From: Azospirillum brasilense | GTDB lineage: Bacteria > Pseudomonadota > Alphaproteobacteria > Azospirillales > Azospirillaceae | DNA: 64,000 nt | Assembly: GCF_007827795.1 (NCBI RefSeq) | Contig: NZ_VITI01000006.1 | Location: 186,001-250,000 of the forward strand | Direction of reading: 5' to 3' | In this document: one piece after another, positions 63,410 through 64,000 of the stretch | How positions within the stretch are numbered: the first letter of the stretch is position 1 | Layout: each line of letters begins with the position of its first letter | The notes under the pieces: generated by a model | What the model was told of the DNA's origin: nothing | The model's input: the letters and a program-made list of their open reading frames with translations, nothing else | The model's database searches: none | Program-made: the position numbers and the translations under genes

Positions 63410-63961
63410 TCAGATCCGAGCCTTGAGGCAGAAGAAGCTCTTGCCCTCGTCCATTTCGAGGAAGTCGTACTCGATGGGTTCGCTGGCGCGGCGCGCGATC
63501 TCGATCAGCCCGATGTTGGCGCCCCGCGCGCCCTCTTCCGGGGTTTCGCGCAACTGCTCCCGGTAATAGGTCTTGATCGCGTCCTTGTCCAAGCCCTTCA
63601 GATACTCCAGCCGTTCGCGCAGGCGCGGCACGTCGGCGTTGTACACGGTGTTCCCGCAGACGATGAAGACCTTCCCGCCTTCCATGCCGATGGTGACCAT
63701 GCCGGCGCTCAGTTCGACCGGCTTCTCGCGCGCGCCGGTCACCTTCTCGGCCGAATAACGGATGATGTTCTGCATCTGCTCGACGAAGACGGCGAAGACC
63801 CGGCGGACCGTCGGGCCATCGGTGTCTTCCAACGTCATCTTTTCCCGCAACGCCTCACCCAGGGAATAGAGTATCCCCTCGGACAGATAGCCGCTGAACG
63901 AGAAGATGATGCCTTTCTCGTCAAGGTCCCGTTTGATCCCGACATATTGTTGAGCGAGCAT
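63410..63961 (-). CDS. siaB: SiaB-family protein kinase (DUF6272)
   Basis: 183 residues. A GHKL-like ATP-binding fold is suggested by the N box FVEQMQNIIRYSAEKVTG and the later GGKVFIVCGNTVYNADVPRL and EEGARGANIGLIEIARRA. It phosphorylates SiaC. The stop lies 26 bp before the SiaC start. The start at 63961 (MLAQQYVGIKRDLDEKG) was chosen; a GTG four codons upstream is possible. It is the first gene of the siaB-siaC-kinase operon and lies close to the window edge. Confidence 0.9.
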   Translation of the reverse strand: MLAQQYVGIKRDLDEKGIIFSFSGYLSEGILYSLGEALREKMTLEDTDGPTVRRVFAVFVEQMQNIIRYSAEKVTGAREKPVELSAGMVTIGMEGGKVFIVCGNTVYNADVPRLRERLEYLKGLDKDAIKTYYREQLRETPEEGARGANIGLIEIARRASEPIEYDFLEMDEGKSFFCLKARI

Positions 63962-64000
63962 GGTGGAGTCCACGGTTCTTCCGTTGGAGTGCGACGAGGC

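Overview
The window reads as chromosome or chromid sequence from a GC-rich alphaproteobacterium, most likely Azospirillum or a close Rhodospirillales relative. This is inferred from gene content (DUF1150, DUF2336, pdxH next to a 17 kDa surface antigen and dnaJ, the ligase-associated Lhr/PdeM pair, cytoplasmic chemoreceptors) and codon use; no rRNA marker is present. I see no tRNA, rRNA, CRISPR array, IS element or prophage. Nearly all very long antisense reading frames are shadows caused by high GC.

Layout. 1-6.9 kb (minus): a glycogen/trehalose operon (treS-maltokinase fusion, glgB, glgX) with a MntA/HepT toxin-antitoxin pair sitting between glgB and glgX. 7-9.9 kb (minus): a gene that looks like a beta-gamma-crystallin/aerolysin-type pore-forming protein behind an AT-rich palindromic leader, then a bacteriohemerythrin and a GNAT acetyltransferase. 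9.9-11.5 kb: cysQ and a DUF455 ferritin-like gene. 11.6-16.9 kb (minus): an acyl-CoA catabolic operon (acyl-CoA synthetase, SDR, acyl-CoA dehydrogenase, APH-type kinase, DUF6285).

17-30 kb is the most unusual block. It holds a Crp/Fnr regulator, a secreted caspase-FGE fusion, a CHASE2 class III nucleotide cyclase translationally coupled to a FecR-like/DUF4384 protein, an envelope operon (two DUF4399 proteins, a CsgG-like/peptidoglycan-binding/DUF4384 lipoprotein, OmpA, a small secreted protein), and an MscS channel with a C-terminal cyclic-nucleotide-binding domain. A cyclase, a cNMP-type transcription factor and a cNMP-type channel within 13 kb suggest an envelope-linked second-messenger circuit with a caspase-like effector (inference).

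30-50 kb is mostly housekeeping and stress: DUF2336, MarR, a hydrolase, a methyltransferase, a 31-residue cationic ORF whose Shine-Dalgarno sequence is mirrored by a perfect 14-nt complement behind it, lhr/pdeM, fasciclin, photolyase, phoX with a possible PHO box, zur with a Zur-box-like site and a CobW zinc GTPase, glycosyltransferases, an anion permease and an MBL hydrolase. 50-58.5 kb: two soluble MCPs, a CDF metal exporter, pdxH, a surface lipoprotein, dnaJ-like and ftsH-like genes.

58.6-64 kb: a SiaABC-type partner-switch locus. A solute-binding protein is coupled to a HAMP-PP2C phosphatase (SiaA-like), followed by an OmpR-family regulator that converges on a histidine kinase-SiaC-SiaB operon. 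Here the switch appears wired to a two-component system rather than to the diguanylate cyclase SiaD.

A family of GC-rich palindromic intergenic repeats occurs at five places, mostly at gene 3' ends. Two copies carry an identical 86-bp core in opposite orientation.
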